Shown piece by piece: positions 1-11,612 of a stretch of DNA of 64,000 nt (position 1 is its first letter; every line of letters starts with the position of its first letter). The notes below the pieces were generated by a model. It ran no database searches, was not told the DNA's origin, and saw only the letters and a list, made by a program, of their open reading frames with translations. The stretch covers positions 20,398,001-20,462,000 of the forward strand of contig CM060732.1 of the NCBI GenBank assembly GCA_030704615.1, written 5' to 3'. The stretch comes from Takakia lepidozioides. Taxonomy: Eukaryota > Streptophyta > Takakiopsida > Takakiales > Takakiaceae. A program made the position numbers and the translations under genes.

Positions 1-11
1 AACCGCTTTCT

Positions 12-1190
12 TTAAGCAGGCGGCCGTTTTGACCTCCTGGGATTCTTTGCAACCCCAGGGTTGACAATGCCGCCGGTAGGGGAAATTTCTGGGCTAGAGG
101 TGCCTTGTTCTGAGTTTGCTGCAAGTGCTGAAGACTGCACTCCCTCGTCTGAGATGTGCTGGGGAGGTGACTGACCAAGGGCAGAAGTGTCACAGCTCAC
201 CTCTTCGGTACTGCCCCTGTCAGTGTCACCCTTCTGTTCATACCCCTTGTCAGAGTCACGCTTCTCACTGTCACCCTTCTCTTTGGCTACCTCCTCAGTG
301 TCACGCTTCTTAGTGTCACCATTCTCTTCGGCTACCTTCTCAGTGTCACCCTTCTCTTTGGCTACCTCCTCAGTGTCACGCTTCTCAATGTCACCCTTCT
401 CTTCGGCTACCTTCTCAGTGTCACTCTTCTCAGTGTCACCCTTCTCTTTGGCCGCCTTATCAGTGTCACTCTTCGCAGTGTCACCCTTCTCATCGGGTTC
501 CTTCCCAGTGTCACCCTGCTGATTAATAATCTTATGTGTGTCACCCTTGGCAGTGTCACTCTTCTCAGTGTCACGATGCTCCGCAACATCCTTGTCTTCG
601 TGACTCTCCAGAGTGAAACGTTTCTCAGTGTGACGGTGCTCTGTGTCACCCTTCCAACTGACAACCTCCTCGGTGACACCCTTCCCCGTGTCACCCATGT
701 CGATGTCACTCTTTTTTGCATCAACCTCCTCAATGCCATCCTTGACTGTGTCGCCCTTCCCCGCACTATCACCCTCCAAGACCATGTTGACTAGCGGAAG
801 AACGTCATCCATGGTGACTAGTGGCCGTGGCAAAGGAGTGTCACCCTCCACGACTAGTGGCAGTGGAGTGTCATCCATGGCAGTGTTACACTCACGGACA
901 TTTGCCATGTGGGTTGGCTGTGGGGTGTCACCCCTACCAGTGTAACCCATGTCAATGTCACTCTCAACGGAAGTTGCAGTGTTCACGGGCAATGGTGTGT
1001 CATCCACGGCAATGTCCCTCACGGCGGCAGTGTCAGCCACACTGGTATCTGCAGTGTCACCTTGAGGTGCAGTGTAACCCTCTTTCCCTGTTGCTCCTCT
1101 CTGCGCAGTGTCACCCTCAGGGGCAGTGTAACCCTCGGTTTCAGGGCCTCCTCCCCTTGCAGTGTCGACCTCCGCATCAATGTGACCCAC
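12..1190 (-). CDS. Repetitive low-complexity ORF (GDTEK/SDTEK repeats)
   Basis: A 392-codon open frame on the minus strand. The N-terminal half repeats GDT/YTA-type motifs. The middle holds a charged array of units such as GDTEKSDTEKV and AKEKGDTEKR, encoded by a 45-bp tandem repeat. The C-terminus is basic (NPRRSKRPP). No family is recognised, and no signal peptide or membrane segment is visible. The frame overlaps the end of the minus-strand ORF upstream (1019-1933), which suggests one gene with a frameshift near 1190-1210. In the other frame the same DNA reads VTL-rich repeats. It could also be the tail of an unrecognised transposable-element protein. Whether it is expressed is unknown. 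Confidence 0.4.
   Translation of the reverse strand: MGHIDAEVDTARGGGPETEGYTAPEGDTAQRGATGKEGYTAPQGDTADTSVADTAAVRDIAVDDTPLPVNTATSVESDIDMGYTGRGDTPQPTHMANVRECNTAMDDTPLPLVVEGDTPLPRPLVTMDDVLPLVNMVLEGDSAGKGDTVKDGIEEVDAKKSDIDMGDTGKGVTEEVVSWKGDTEHRHTEKRFTLESHEDKDVAEHRDTEKSDTAKGDTHKIINQQGDTGKEPDEKGDTAKSDTDKAAKEKGDTEKSDTEKVAEEKGDIEKRDTEEVAKEKGDTEKVAEENGDTKKRDTEEVAKEKGDSEKRDSDKGYEQKGDTDRGSTEEVSCDTSALGQSPPQHISDEGVQSSALAANSEQGTSSPEISPTGGIVNPGVAKNPRRSKRPPA
270..500. repeat. 45-bp coding minisatellite
   Basis: Tandem units of about 45 bp alternate CTTCTCAGTGTCAC with TTTGGCTACCTCC-type segments. Four to five clear copies lie here, and shorter GTGTCAC-spaced derivatives extend to about 1,180. The unit length is a multiple of three, so copy-number change keeps the minus frame open. 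Confidence 0.75.
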
Positions 1191-1933
1191 GAAGGCTCGG
1201 TGACTATCTGCTCAATCCCCCGGACAATGTCACCCTCAATACTGACCACCTCCTCCAATGTGACATGTTGTGGCGCGAAATGACTTGGATCTTTGGTCTG
1301 CATTATTTGAACAGTGTCCTTCTGAGAGAGGTTGACCACATGATCCTCACAAATACTTACATTGCTGCATGGAGGGTTCAACCCAGCATCTCCAGATTCA
1401 AAGTCATACACAGACTCTGGGTCAAGCGGGTCCCCGGTTCTTCGATTAAGACCTCCAAAAGAAATGACTGGGGCTGCGGACAAAGAGGTTCGTACTTGGG
1501 TGTTCCACCTTGATGTATCATCTTTAGTATCAGTATCAGAATTCACGGGCAAATCCTGCGTCAAGTCTGCTAGGTTCACCCCTAAGTGCAGCTGGGTTGA
1601 GTATAATTCACCAACCTGCGACAAAGATACAACGGCAGATTGACTTGGAATGATGTCCTCGTCATGTACATCGTCGCTTTGCGGGGCGGAAATTGAATGA
1701 AGACAAGGTTCAACCATCTCCTCATCCTGTAACACAGAGGGCCCATCACTCGTCTGTGCGCCCCCTGTATCGCATTGTGGAGGGGCCCCATACACAACTT
1801 CGTGAAGCTCACGTTGAGCCTCAAAAAGGTTTTTGAACGCATTGGCGACTTGATTGGTCATGAGCTCGGACTCATCTGCATCGGGGAAAAGACAAAGGTT
1901 TTTAGTTGTGGAACGAGGTTTTTGAAAGTGCAA
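1019..1933 (-). CDS. Uncharacterised ORF, probable N-terminal part of the repetitive protein
   Basis: A 304-codon open frame beginning MHFQKPRSTTKNL. It is acidic and Ser/Asp-rich over its first 200 residues, with a QVANAFKNLFEAQRELHEVV stretch near residue 28 that may be helical. It then enters the VTL-repeat frame of the 45-bp minisatellite and stops at 1019. No known domain is recognised. Its last 57 codons overlap the next ORF in another frame, so a one-base indel may separate two halves of one former gene. Confidence 0.35.
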   Translation of the reverse strand: MHFQKPRSTTKNLCLFPDADESELMTNQVANAFKNLFEAQRELHEVVYGAPPQCDTGGAQTSDGPSVLQDEEMVEPCLHSISAPQSDDVHDEDIIPSQSAVVSLSQVGELYSTQLHLGVNLADLTQDLPVNSDTDTKDDTSRWNTQVRTSLSAAPVISFGGLNRRTGDPLDPESVYDFESGDAGLNPPCSNVSICEDHVVNLSQKDTVQIMQTKDPSHFAPQHVTLEEVVSIEGDIVRGIEQIVTEPSWVTLMRRSTLQGEEALKPRVTLPLRVTLRREEQQGKRVTLHLKVTLQIPVWLTLPP

Positions 1934-2502
1934 GGGTTACACTGACTAGGACAAGACAGTGGTTCGGATCGATGTGGGTTACACCACCCTGTTAGAGACA
2001 GTAGTTTGCAATGGGTTACACTACTTGGGTTACACTAGTGAGATTACACAACGAGAGGTAAAATGGATGTCATCCCGTCAGGCAAATCCCCACTTCAACT
2101 TGTTTTTTTTTACTAGGGCCCCAAAAAATGGGCCCCACATTCAACGGTGGCAATTTTGCAGATCTGGGGCGATTGCCTCCAAATTTTGCACATGTCTTGA
2201 TGTGGTAGGTGAGCACATATTGTGCGGTCAAAACTTTAAATTTCTCATTTTCCAGCGAGTTCTTGCGATTTTTCACTGTAGGGGTGGATTGTTTTGGAAA
2301 AATCAACGACCCCCCTGGACGTTTAGGGGTTAAAATCCAAATAGAAACTCATATCCATATTTTGCAGGATCAGACCGTGGACCAGAAAGACTAAATATTT
2401 ATTCTATTTAGTTTTAAAATATCATTTTATCTCATTTCAATAAAAATTTATCTAAGATATTTAAACTAATATGAAGGTAGAAATATATACCAATATATGA
2501 AA

Positions 2503-2535
<33 letters not shown>

Positions 2536-2540
2536 CAATA
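1934..2540. other. Intergenic, no gene seen; CA/TA microsatellite
   Basis: No supported gene. It becomes AT-rich after 2,390. A dinucleotide run (AC)n then (AT)n lies at about 2503-2536, next to the presumed 3' end of the LINE. Confidence 0.6.
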
Positions 2541-2950
2541 AAGGGGCTGATACCCTGCAGAAAATTTTATTGGAACATCAAAATGAGCACAGAAAGGAGG
2601 AAAAAATAACCTCCTTAGGAGCCGTAAAGGCGTGTCACATGGAGAATCACCCAGTACTGATAGAAGGTAGGGGGGATTTGTAGAATACTACTAACCAAAA
2701 AACTTGGTTGGGGGGGAGGAGAGATTGCATCGAGACCTAACCACGAGTAAAGCCACCTGAAACAGAAGTCACACGGAAAACAGCCCAAGTATATGGCTGT
2801 TTGAGCAGCTGCCGAGGGGGAGGGATTTGGGTATTGGTGGGATTCAATCACAGAACTAATGAAGATGACTAGCCACCAAAGTTCAGCTGGAGCTTCGACT
2901 TCGCCGCACGAAGACTGAGATGTTTCCAGTTGACGTTGGGCCCTTCCGAC

Positions 2951-4246
2951 TCAACAGGGGATTTGCCATTCCCTGGGGATGGCATCGTGCCAAGTGATTC
3001 GCGAGTCCGAGATCCTGGTGCAGAGGATGTCGCATTTTGCCCAGGAGAGGTCGAAGTCCGAGAATAACTGATTACGCCTCATGTCGCTGCACCTGGCTGC
3101 AGCTGTTTCCAAAGATACCCAAGCCTTGTGCCCCTCAGTTATCAGATCAGCAAACAGTTTGTAGGGCACTAATCTGATGTTGGGGCTTTTCCCTTGAAAT
3201 ATCAGACTACATCTTGCCTTCCACAAGGACAAAAGGGTGTGACCCCTCAGGCATCCGCAAACTGGGCAGTTATTCCAGATTGAGCCATTGCGAAGATTAA
3301 GCAGAATAATGTGTGCCGCTCGTGGGGGCACAACTTGCCACTGCGCATAGAAAGTAGTCACCAGATGCCAAGTTCTAGTAGCTAGATTGCAGCCAGTGAA
3401 GGCATGCTCTATAGTCTCACTTTGATTGCAATTACAAACCACACAGGCAGGGTCAGCATCTGGAAGGCTGGCAACCATTGGAAGAATTTTGTTGGCCAAC
3501 TTCCATAAAAAAGCACTGATTTTGGAGGAGCGGTATTTGGCCCATATGTCCTTCCAAATGGAGTTCCATGCAGGGGGCTGCAAGTCAAGGTTCCATTTGC
3601 GGTTCCATTTCTCAGCAAAGTTTGCCTTCCCGAGAAGCAACCTATACCCCATTTTCATTGTGTAGCCCATCAGTGGCGTGTTTTTGTCGTCTTTCCATGC
3701 CCATTCTCCCGGGTCCATCTGTAGTCTAGAGAGCGGGAAGCATAAGAACCAAACGAATTCGGATTTTGTAGCCCAGCACATCTCTTCTCCCGGAGGAGAT
3801 GTTGGCACTGAGGACCCTGAAAGAGTATCAAAGACTCTAATTCTGTAGGCTTGGTCATGGTGCAGCTCTCATGTTCCACTTAGCACTAATCTTCCCGTGT
3901 CGGTTGCTTGGAAGAGCAATCCGTTCCAATGAGTGCTTGTAGACATCAGTGCCAAGAGGGCCACTAGCCTGCTTTCTACCGCCCATCCAAACTAGACATG
4001 CAAGTCATTACCAGTGCAAGGTCCCCCTAGCAGAAGCGGTTGCAGTAATTCAACTCCTGATCTAATGATATCCCATCCGCTCTTGATGGAGTTCGTGGAT
4101 AAGAGGGAGGATAACAAGGGGAGGTCCAAGAACTGATTGTTTTCCCAGATATTGGCAATGTGCGCAAACCCTTTTGTCTCCCAAGTTGCCCATTTTTTAT
4201 GGAGGGTAGTCAAGTCCTCACTTTGCAAGTTGGGGTTCCCGAACAA
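2951..4246 (-). pseudogene. LINE C-terminal region with RVT zinc-binding domain
   Basis: The piece at 3808-2951 carries the zf-RVT signature: WNSIWKDIWAKY, KISAFLWKLANKILP, then CVVCNCNQSETIEHAFTGC. The zinc ligands C-x2-C and H-x4-C are kept. It ends LNLRNGSIWNNCPVCGC and a C-terminal tail. The upstream part (3992-4246) is in another frame. This is the domain downstream of RT in plant LINEs. Confidence 0.75.
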
Positions 4247-4664
4247 GGGTTGGTGAATCGCCTCTTCAAAGCAGGTAGGTGCCCTTTGAGTCAGATGGGG
4301 CCTGCCTCATCTTTTTCCAAGCCTCCCATATGGACTTCCATGCCTCTGATCCAGGGGATGTCAACTTTCCCGATCCATGTACCATCCATTTCAGAGATGG
4401 AGCCCATGTCGAGGAGCTAGTCGGGGTGGACTGCATCATATGAGCTCTTACCAGTAAACACCAGGGGCTGTCCCCTCTAGAAAGTGCCCTTGGTATCCAT
4501 TTAGAGAGTAAAGGCGGAGATTTGCAATTCTGGGTCAATTAAACCTAGTCCACCTTCCTTTCTGGGTCTGCAGAGCTGACTCAATGATACCAATGCTCTC
4601 TTGGTAGGATTCTGTTGGGAGGCACCTCATAGAAAATTCCTCATGAGAGCTTTAACTTTAAGTA

Positions 4665-6067
4665 TCAGTTTGGGGACCAAACTGATGTCGGGTACCACAC
4701 AGATGCCAGCAAGACTTGGTTAAGTATTAGAGCTCTTCCTGCCATTGATAGCATCGCCAAGCTCCAGAAAGTTAGTTTGTTTCGCAGCCTCCGCAGAATA
4801 GGCTCGAACCTTTGGTCGTCCAAGAGGCCAATCCCTATCTGGAAGCCAAGCAAGGTGTGCGCCAAGCCTCGCGCTAGCCATCTTAGACCCTGCTCTTGCC
4901 CCCAAGGAGGTCCACGGCGACGAAGAGGGGAGTCAGGCAGCTCCGTGAGAAGCCCAACGGATTTATTCCAGTTAATCTTGAGACCAGAGGCATAGCTTGA
5001 CGAGCTCTCTCAATGTTTGAGGAATCCTCATTGTTGAGAAACAATGTGGTATCATCAGCATACATAGACAACTTGATTTGAGGCCCATGAGTCACCTTTA
5101 GCCCTACAATATCCTGCCTATTGGCCATGTAATGTCCCAGGGCATCAGCAGCGATAATGAAGAGGTAAGGTGAGAGTGGACATCCTTGCCTCACCGATCA
5201 ATGAAGAGCAAAGGATTTGGAGATGGCACCGTTGACGATCACTTTGCTAGAAGCTGAGGTGAGCAGGAGCCTAACCCATCTAACAAAGGCATCTGGTATT
5301 CCAATCTTGGTGAGAATTTGATCCAGGAATCTCCAATCAATGTTGTCAAATGCTTTTTCAAAATCTAGCATAAGAATAGCCATGGGCTGTTCAGACCTTT
5401 TGGCCTCATGTATGACCTCATTGACCAGAAGCACGTTGTCCAGGATCATCCTGCCCTTCAAGAAACCAGATTGTTCCGGCCTTATTACTCTCTCCAGAAT
5501 AGGTTGCGACCTGAAGGCCAAGGCTTTAGCTATAATTTTATAAGCGGTGTTCAAGAGCGTGATAGGCCTATAATTGGATATCATGCTTCTGTCACCCTTC
5601 TTATAAATTAAAGTTATAAGACCACTAGACAATTGCGAGGGCATGAACCCTTTGGAGTGAATGTCTTTTGCCATGTCAACAAAATCATCCACTATTGTTT
5701 GCCAGAGTGCTTTATAGAATTCGATGAGCAGGCCATCCAGCCCAGGCATCTTGCCAGACTGGAGGGAGTCCAAGGCCTCAACCAGATCAGAGTCGGATAG
5801 CGGGGAGGACAAATCTTTCTTGTCCTTCTCAGTTAGCAGGGAGGGAATGCACTGCAAGATCTCTTGGGATGCCTTTCCCGCTTCATCAAGATGGGTTCTC
5901 TTTGAAAATAAATGTTGTTCAGCTATTGCTGCCATTTCCTTGGGAGTGGAGGATGTCATTGACCCATCCTGGGATTTGAGAGAAGCTATAGAAGAGGCCA
6001 ACCTTTTTTGCTTGGCTTTGACGAAGAAATATTTAGACATTTTTTCTCCTTTTAGAGACCAATTCAC
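4665..6067 (-). pseudogene. LINE reverse transcriptase
   Basis: The longest piece (5198-6067) contains GLDGLLIEFYKALW, LITLIYKKGD, NYRPITLLNTAYKIIAKAL, EQSGFLKGRMILDNV and MLDFEKAFDNIDW. After an in-frame TGA at 5198-5200 it resumes with RQGCPLSPYLFIIAADAL and the catalytic motif YADDTTLF (5194-4883), where F/YADD is the active site. Broken pieces follow to 4665 (RRLRNKLTFW, MAGRALILNQVL). The in-frame TGA sits where an Arg codon is expected, consistent with CGA to TGA. Confidence 0.85.
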
Positions 6068-6225
6068 TCCGGCTTTGAGGGCATGGCGTTCTCTTTCTCT
6101 TGCCTGAAGTTCCAGAGGTTGGACTTTGCCTTGTTATAATTCATGAGTGTGCATGGACCTTCATCTTTGTTTTCCAGGAGCTGCTGGCAAAGATGGAGGC
6201 ACTTTAACAAGCTCTCTTCTTGGTG

Positions 6226-7062
6226 TCAACTTGTAGCAGCATAGGCCTTCGAGAGCTCTTGAGATCTTTGCCTAGTTGCTTCTAGCTTAGAAAGGAATAT
6301 GAGGGTGGCTGATTGAGCATTGTTTCCAGATGAGGACCACACGTGGGCTAAATCTTCAACCATGGCCTTGGATTTGAGCAGCGATGGGTTAAGTTTGAAA
6401 TAGCTCCTGCCCTTAGACCTAGAACCTGGGACAACAAATCGAGTTGTGATTTCTGCATGATCAAAATCTGGAAGTACTGGGCCCAGGGGGTTAGGGCCCA
6501 AGCACTAATTCCAGCAGTACAGTAAACTCTATCAAGTCTAGCCATCGCAAGATCTGGTGGTGCTTTGCAGTTCGTCCAAGAGAACTTCAGAGCATTATCT
6601 GCAGGGATGGACGCATCCAAAAAACCAACTGAAAGACAAAGGGCTTCCCAGGCATCTAGCTCTTCTGGGGAGAGATTGGAGGAGGAAGAGCATAGTCTAT
6701 CAAAGAGTCCTGTCAGTCATATTAAAGTGTCCTGCCATTATCCATTGATCAACTTGAGAATGGCTTAGGACCTTAGACTGCAAAAACTTCCAGAAGGCTA
6801 TCCTATCAACAACATTAGGAGCATAAACATTAATGAGGCCAACTTTGCATGCTGAGCTAGGAATAGATAGCAAGCCAAATTGAGCTCTTCCGGTCATCCA
6901 AATGGCCATGTCAGAGATATGATTAGCCAAGTTCAGAGAGACAAAGACTGCCATGCCACCTCTTGAATCGGCCACGGTTTTATTCCACCATGCAAGATTA
7001 GCAGGCCATAATATGTGCCCCAAAGAAGCGATCTTGGCATCATTCAGCTTATGTTTCTGCAA
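6226..7062 (-). pseudogene. LINE APE-type endonuclease fragment
   Basis: Starts in mid-domain at EHKLNDAKIASLG, followed by SRGGMAVFVS, GLINVYAPN and the motif MAGHFNMT, where the family has GDFN. After a frame change come KFSWTNCKAPPD and ARLDRVYC, matching the FTW and RLDR motifs. The first 40-50 residues of the domain are missing. The enzyme nicks target DNA to prime reverse transcription; this copy is inactive. Confidence 0.7.
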
Positions 7063-7838
7063 GAGGAACTGTCGAGAGTTGGTAGCTTGATCGCATTTCC
7101 AATCTTTGCTAATTCTTGCATTAGCACCACTATCTTAGGCACTCCACTGTCTTTGCCCGAATAAAAAATAGCCGGATCTTGATCCACACTCAAGACTGCA
7201 TCGTTGATGGGATAAAAAACGTTCAAACTGCCTATATAGGAACCGAAGTGTGCTCCTATCTCCGGGAGAGAGGCCAGATAATTATCTGGGAGAAAGGGCA
7301 GGGCGATAATCCTTGGCTTGCAGGTGGTGCCGTCCTTGTGACCCCATGCCGGCGACCAGGGCAAGATGTGCACTTTGACCCTTGATCTGCGAGTGTTGAA
7401 CTCCAGGGCACAATCCACCTCTTCTTTGGATCCAAATTTGATAGTGTAGAATCCCCTTCCCATTGCATGACAGAAATGATGTGTCAAACCTCCTTCCGCT
7501 CCCAGGTGCTCAGTGATCCACTTTCTCACCTCCTCTTTGTCCCTAGGCCGCCCTGGGAAATGAATGAGAATTCCATGCTGCATCATTTTATTGGAGTGGG
7601 CTCTGAGGCATTCTAGATCCAACGGTATGACGTCCTGAGCATCAGCGATGGGAGCCACTGACTCCGCCCACGGGGCCATGTCCAGACAATGCGAAGGACC
7701 TCCAATCTCCGGACCTTTACCCGGAATTGAACTTACAGGGGTGGAGGTGGAGATACGAGGGACCCAACTACCCCTGCCTCTAGAGCTAGATCCTGAACCT
7801 GATCTTTTCTTCCGGGAGGGGGCACCACGGGACGCCAT
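7044..7838 (-). pseudogene. LINE ORF1 protein (DUF4283/RRM-like), truncated
   Basis: The start chosen is the ATG at 7838 (MASRGAPSRKKRSG), which begins a basic Ser/Arg-rich leader. A globular part follows with GILIHFPGRPRDKEEVRKW, FYTIKFGSKEEVDCALEF and VKVHILPWSPAW, the pattern of the RRM-like DUF4283 domain found in plant LINE and gag-like proteins. The family protein usually ends in a CCHC zinc knuckle; here the frame ends at 7044 without one and overlaps endonuclease sequence. This protein would bind the LINE RNA. Confidence 0.65.
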
Positions 7839-7983
7839 TGGCAGTAGAGAGAGGAGTGGTCGCAGATCAGGAGGGCGGGGTACAAGATAGCAAGAAAGGA
7901 ACGGCAATAGAGAGGGCAGGTTCTTGCCCGCCTGGGGTTAGATAACACATAAGAAGAAGAAAGGCGTAGAAGGAGGGGGTTAT

Positions 7984-8540
7984 TCAGCTTGAATGAAAGA
8001 CTGCTGAGCGCACTGGCTCGGTTAGATCATGATGAGCATGAGGGAGTGGAGAGGGCTTTCTGGACTTGAGAAAAAATTCTAAGTCCCTGACTCGCCTCTC
8101 ACCGCAAACTGCGGAGCCCTCGGTGGCCATCCTCCTCAATATATCTTTAGTGTTCTTTTTGTTTTTCTCAGAAAATAAAAATAAAAATAAAAAATAAATA
8201 AATATAGTCAGATTCAACAATATATATTTTTCCAAAATAAATATTATTTTTATTATTATGTCATTCACTCATTGAACACGATTTTAAGTAAATCTGGACT
8301 AAAGTTTGGTCCAGAAATAAGGAGAAATATCTGAATATGTATTTTTTTAAGTCATTTAAATGAATTTAAATGGATCATTTTAAATATTAGTGTAAAGATA
8401 TAAATAATTGTTTGTCTATTAATATATAATATGAGCAATAAAAAAACATTATGTATAAACTTCAGGAGAAAAAACAGTTTCTATTTGGCTCATAAAACAA
8501 GTTCCATTGTTCACTCGACGTTTAGTAAGAGTTGAATGAG
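7984..8540. other. AT-rich spacer, no gene seen
   Basis: A/T-rich sequence with poly-A/T stretches at 8160-8270 and 8340-8470. The only open frames are low-complexity. Confidence 0.6.
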
Positions 8541-8544
8541 ATAC

Positions 8545-8775
8545 CAACAGTCAGTAGCTCAGTTGGTGAAGTGCACTGAGTGCCACCCAGATGATTATGG
8601 GATCAAATCTTGCTACTGACGGGTGTGGTATGTTCTTGGGTGGTGTCCCATTCCAACGCCACATGGCGAGGTTACTGTGAAAGAAGTTATTTTTTCCTCT
8701 CACTATTAAGGGGCCTGATTTGTGAGGTGTCGCTCCCAGGTGTTTCCATTACATTAAAAAATAAATTAAAAAAAC
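8545..8775 (+). mobile_element. tRNA-derived SINE
   Basis: Near the 5' end, TAGCTCAGTTGGTGAAGTGC (from 8554) matches the pol III A box of a tRNA. About 45 bp downstream, GGGATCAAATCTTGCTACTG (from 8599) is a B-box-like sequence. A tRNA-unrelated body follows and ends in an A-rich tail, ATTAAAAAATAAATTAAAAA (about 8753-8774). Box spacing and tail fit a plant SINE. No convincing target-site duplication was found. It is not a tRNA gene, since the acceptor stem does not close. Confidence 0.7.
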
Positions 8776-10050
8776 GGGTGTCGGGTGATAACTCGCTTCA
8801 AGATCCGCGGCTTGATGGATGATTGGAGCACCTTATGCCTTAGTCATATTCATAACCGCGACTGAGCTTGTGAAGGCCGTTACTATGTAACGTACAAAGC
8901 AAATCAATCAAATATGTGGACAAAACATGGCACAATGACACAATACCATGACATGAAATGAAAGACAATGGGGAGACATTGATGATAAACAACCAGGTTT
9001 TATTTTAGAACCATGTCAATTTGAGTAAGTCTCGTCATGCGGCATGGACCAATACAAGTAACGTAAACCATGTCAATGAGAGTATCAACTTCTAGAAGGA
9101 GGGCTGAACTCTGGTAACACAAGACGATGTCGGCCGACGTACTTATGGTGAAAATACTTTGAGGAAAGCCATTTCCCAAAATCACGATATTTTAACAAGG
9201 TTGGAGGGACCATTTTCAAATCTGTATTCTTCCGTTGTTCCGAAGGTTTTTGTCAGCAAAATATGGAAGGAGTCCCTAAAATGTTGTCCCGGGTATCATG
9301 GATATGGGTGATTGCAAACTAGAGTGAACCAAAAACGGCAGATCATGAGTACATAAAGAGTACATAAAAGAGGATGTGACGAATCTTCAACCATCGGATT
9401 TGCTTCAACTGACAATCTTGACCGTCTATTATTGACTGTTAAAATCAATATTTTTAAATTGCGATAATATCAATTCACAAATGTTTTTTTTGAAATTTGA
9501 TCATAATCAACTCTGCATTTATGGTGAATGAATGCGCCTAATGAAAAAAAAAAATTGTTATTTCAAAAGAATTTAGTAATAAAGGTCTTTATGAAAATAG
9601 CTATTTTTTAGGCTCAATATAATATATATTTTTTAAAACTTCATATTTTTTAATGATAGTTTTCATTCAAGATTTCTCATTCTCCAAAGCAAGGTTGAGA
9701 TAGTCCCTTTTCTTGACTTTGTTCTGACTCCTATATTAAAAAAGTCCATAACGTCTTTTTTTATGGACTGTGACAATTCTTATGGACTTTTTAAAAGTCC
9801 ATAGCATCTAGAGATTCTGGTTTTTGATAATGAGATTTAAAAGTGTGAAAGTATATGTAGATGAGCCTCTATATATTAGTCCCTTTTTATTGATGGCATT
9901 GTCATATAGGAGTATGATAATTTACCACTATTCTATGTCTGGAAAAAACAGTGTTGTGACAGCAAAAAATGGACATTGTAGGCTGTAATCACACATACGG
10001 TGATGACCTCACAAAAAATATCCTCCAATATTATGCCAACCAACGATGTC
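8776..10050. other. Intergenic, AT-rich, with one hairpin cluster
   Basis: No gene supported. At 9743-9803 the octamer AGTCCATA and its complement occur four times, and 9781-9803 is a near-perfect palindrome with TATGGACTTTTTAAAAGTCC as its first 20 bases. The rest is low-complexity. Confidence 0.5.
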
Positions 10051-11088
10051 TTGTGCGACCGAAGTTCAGCTGTACTTCTCCAAGAACTGGTGGTCTTGCA
10101 GACTTTCAGTGAATCGCGAAGATGATGAATTACTCATATGCTCTTCAAAACATAATGTCTAAGTAATTGACCCTGGAGTAAGATGCTGAAAGTATCCAAT
10201 TGGGGAGTAAGTATGTTGCTCGTATGCTTCTGGAGAGTGGCTCGGTAGCGAGTACGTTGATGGAGAGAGTGACGTTTTCTGCGAAATCTTCAAGGAAATA
10301 GTGTCGGGTGACCAGTCGAGGTTCATCTGTGACGGACTGTGGTACTTCTGACGATTTACTGTAAAGCACTCGTAAACTGTTCTCCGACTAAATAATCTCC
10401 AACTGAATAACCACCAACTAACTGATTGGAGCTGTCACAACCAATGTCAACAATCCTATTTACTGCTAGGTGTTTGATGTTATTGTTGTTCTTGTAGCTG
10501 AATTGTATAGTAGTCGTTTTGCTATTCCCATGCGAACAGTATCAGGTCCCCAGAGACTGTCATATTCAGACTCATGTATCAGTCACGGCCCACCATCATT
10601 GACCAATATAAAACCATCAGCTGTATGTCAGCTGAGAACTAGATCTTCGATTCATTGTATACGACTCCAAAGAAACACCCTAGCCCACAAGTAGTTGGCC
10701 AGCAGCTTGAGATATTTCTTCGGGCTGGGATTGAATGAACTGGAGATTTCATTCTTAGCTTATGGTTTCATGTAGGTGGTGCCTGACACCAATTTCGGAA
10801 TATGGCAGTCTCAGTGGACCTGATGTTGTTGGAATGGGAATAGCAAAAAGACTCGTATAGAAATCAGCTACATGATCATAGGCAGTATCAAACACCTTGA
10901 AGTACATATGATTGTTGAGATTGTTTGCACAGATTGTTTATAACGGTGTTCCTTCTTTGGCGTCCAGTCCAATGAAAACGAAGAGAATGACGCTGGAGAT
11001 TGACGTTCAATTGCTGACATTATGCCTCCTCGTAATACTATTTTGGTGTGCAATGATGGACATCAGAACAGGTCAGCTCTTAGAAAAA

Positions 11089-11104
11089 CACGCGTGATCG
11101 CGTG
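11089..11104. repeat. GATC-centred palindrome 1
   Basis: CACGCGTGATCGCGTG; leftmost copy of the palindrome family, in non-coding sequence. Confidence 0.7.
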
Positions 11105-11592
11105 ATGTTAATCGTTGGTGTTCCTCAAAAGAATAATGAATCTCCAAACGAAGGATATAGGAACCAAAAAATACACCACGAGGATGCTGTCAATTGTTGG
11201 AGATCGGATTATGCAAGCAGGGAGAATGACTTCTAGCAACTTAAAGACTAGGATTTTAAGATACTTGAACAATCCGCCAAGGAACAAGTGACACCATCAG
11301 CCCGGATGATTGAGTGCGTGTTATGAAACACATCAATGAATCATCCAGGATGATGGTGTGAAATATTCCGGGATGGATTATGCGAATACCTTGAGTTCCC
11401 TCGCTGTAACTGACCTGAAGTAACTCACTATGCCTGCAGAATCCTCACAGCTTCAAATGACAGCATTTTCGTTGTTGATTGCGTGAGCATATAAAAAGCA
11501 TCACTCCGACCAATGACAAGTGACACTGTTGAGGTAATATAACACTTAGGCAGTTGGCTAGAGAACCAGGATGATGATGAAGTCCGCTTTTC

Positions 11593-11612
11593 GAACCACG
11601 AGTGATCGCGCG
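11593..11612. repeat. GATC-centred palindrome 2
   Basis: GAACCACGAGTGATCGCGCG, degenerate left arm. Confidence 0.65.

Larger units (their letters stand above)
2540..7960 (-). mobile_element. Decayed L1-type LINE (non-LTR retrotransposon)
   Basis: Read on the minus strand, the order is an ORF1-like nucleic-acid-binding protein, an APE-type endonuclease, a reverse transcriptase and a zinc-binding RVT domain, which is the standard plant L1 layout. The coding frame is broken many times. The ends are approximate: the 5' end is placed upstream of the ORF1 ATG at 7838, and the 3' end near the microsatellite at 2,5xx. I found no clear target-site duplication. Internally, ORF1 runs straight into the middle of the endonuclease, so a segment appears to be deleted. 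Confidence 0.85.

Noticed and set aside
187-522. Plus-strand Ser/Val/Pro-rich ORFs over the minisatellite (116-313, 187-522, 534-794 and others).
   Set aside because: They are shadows of the repeat; every frame of a 45-bp array lacking stops stays open. The minus frames extend furthest.
8545-8620. A functional tRNA gene at the A/B-box sequence.
   Set aside because: No closing acceptor stem, the B box is weak, and an A-rich tail follows; a SINE explains it better.
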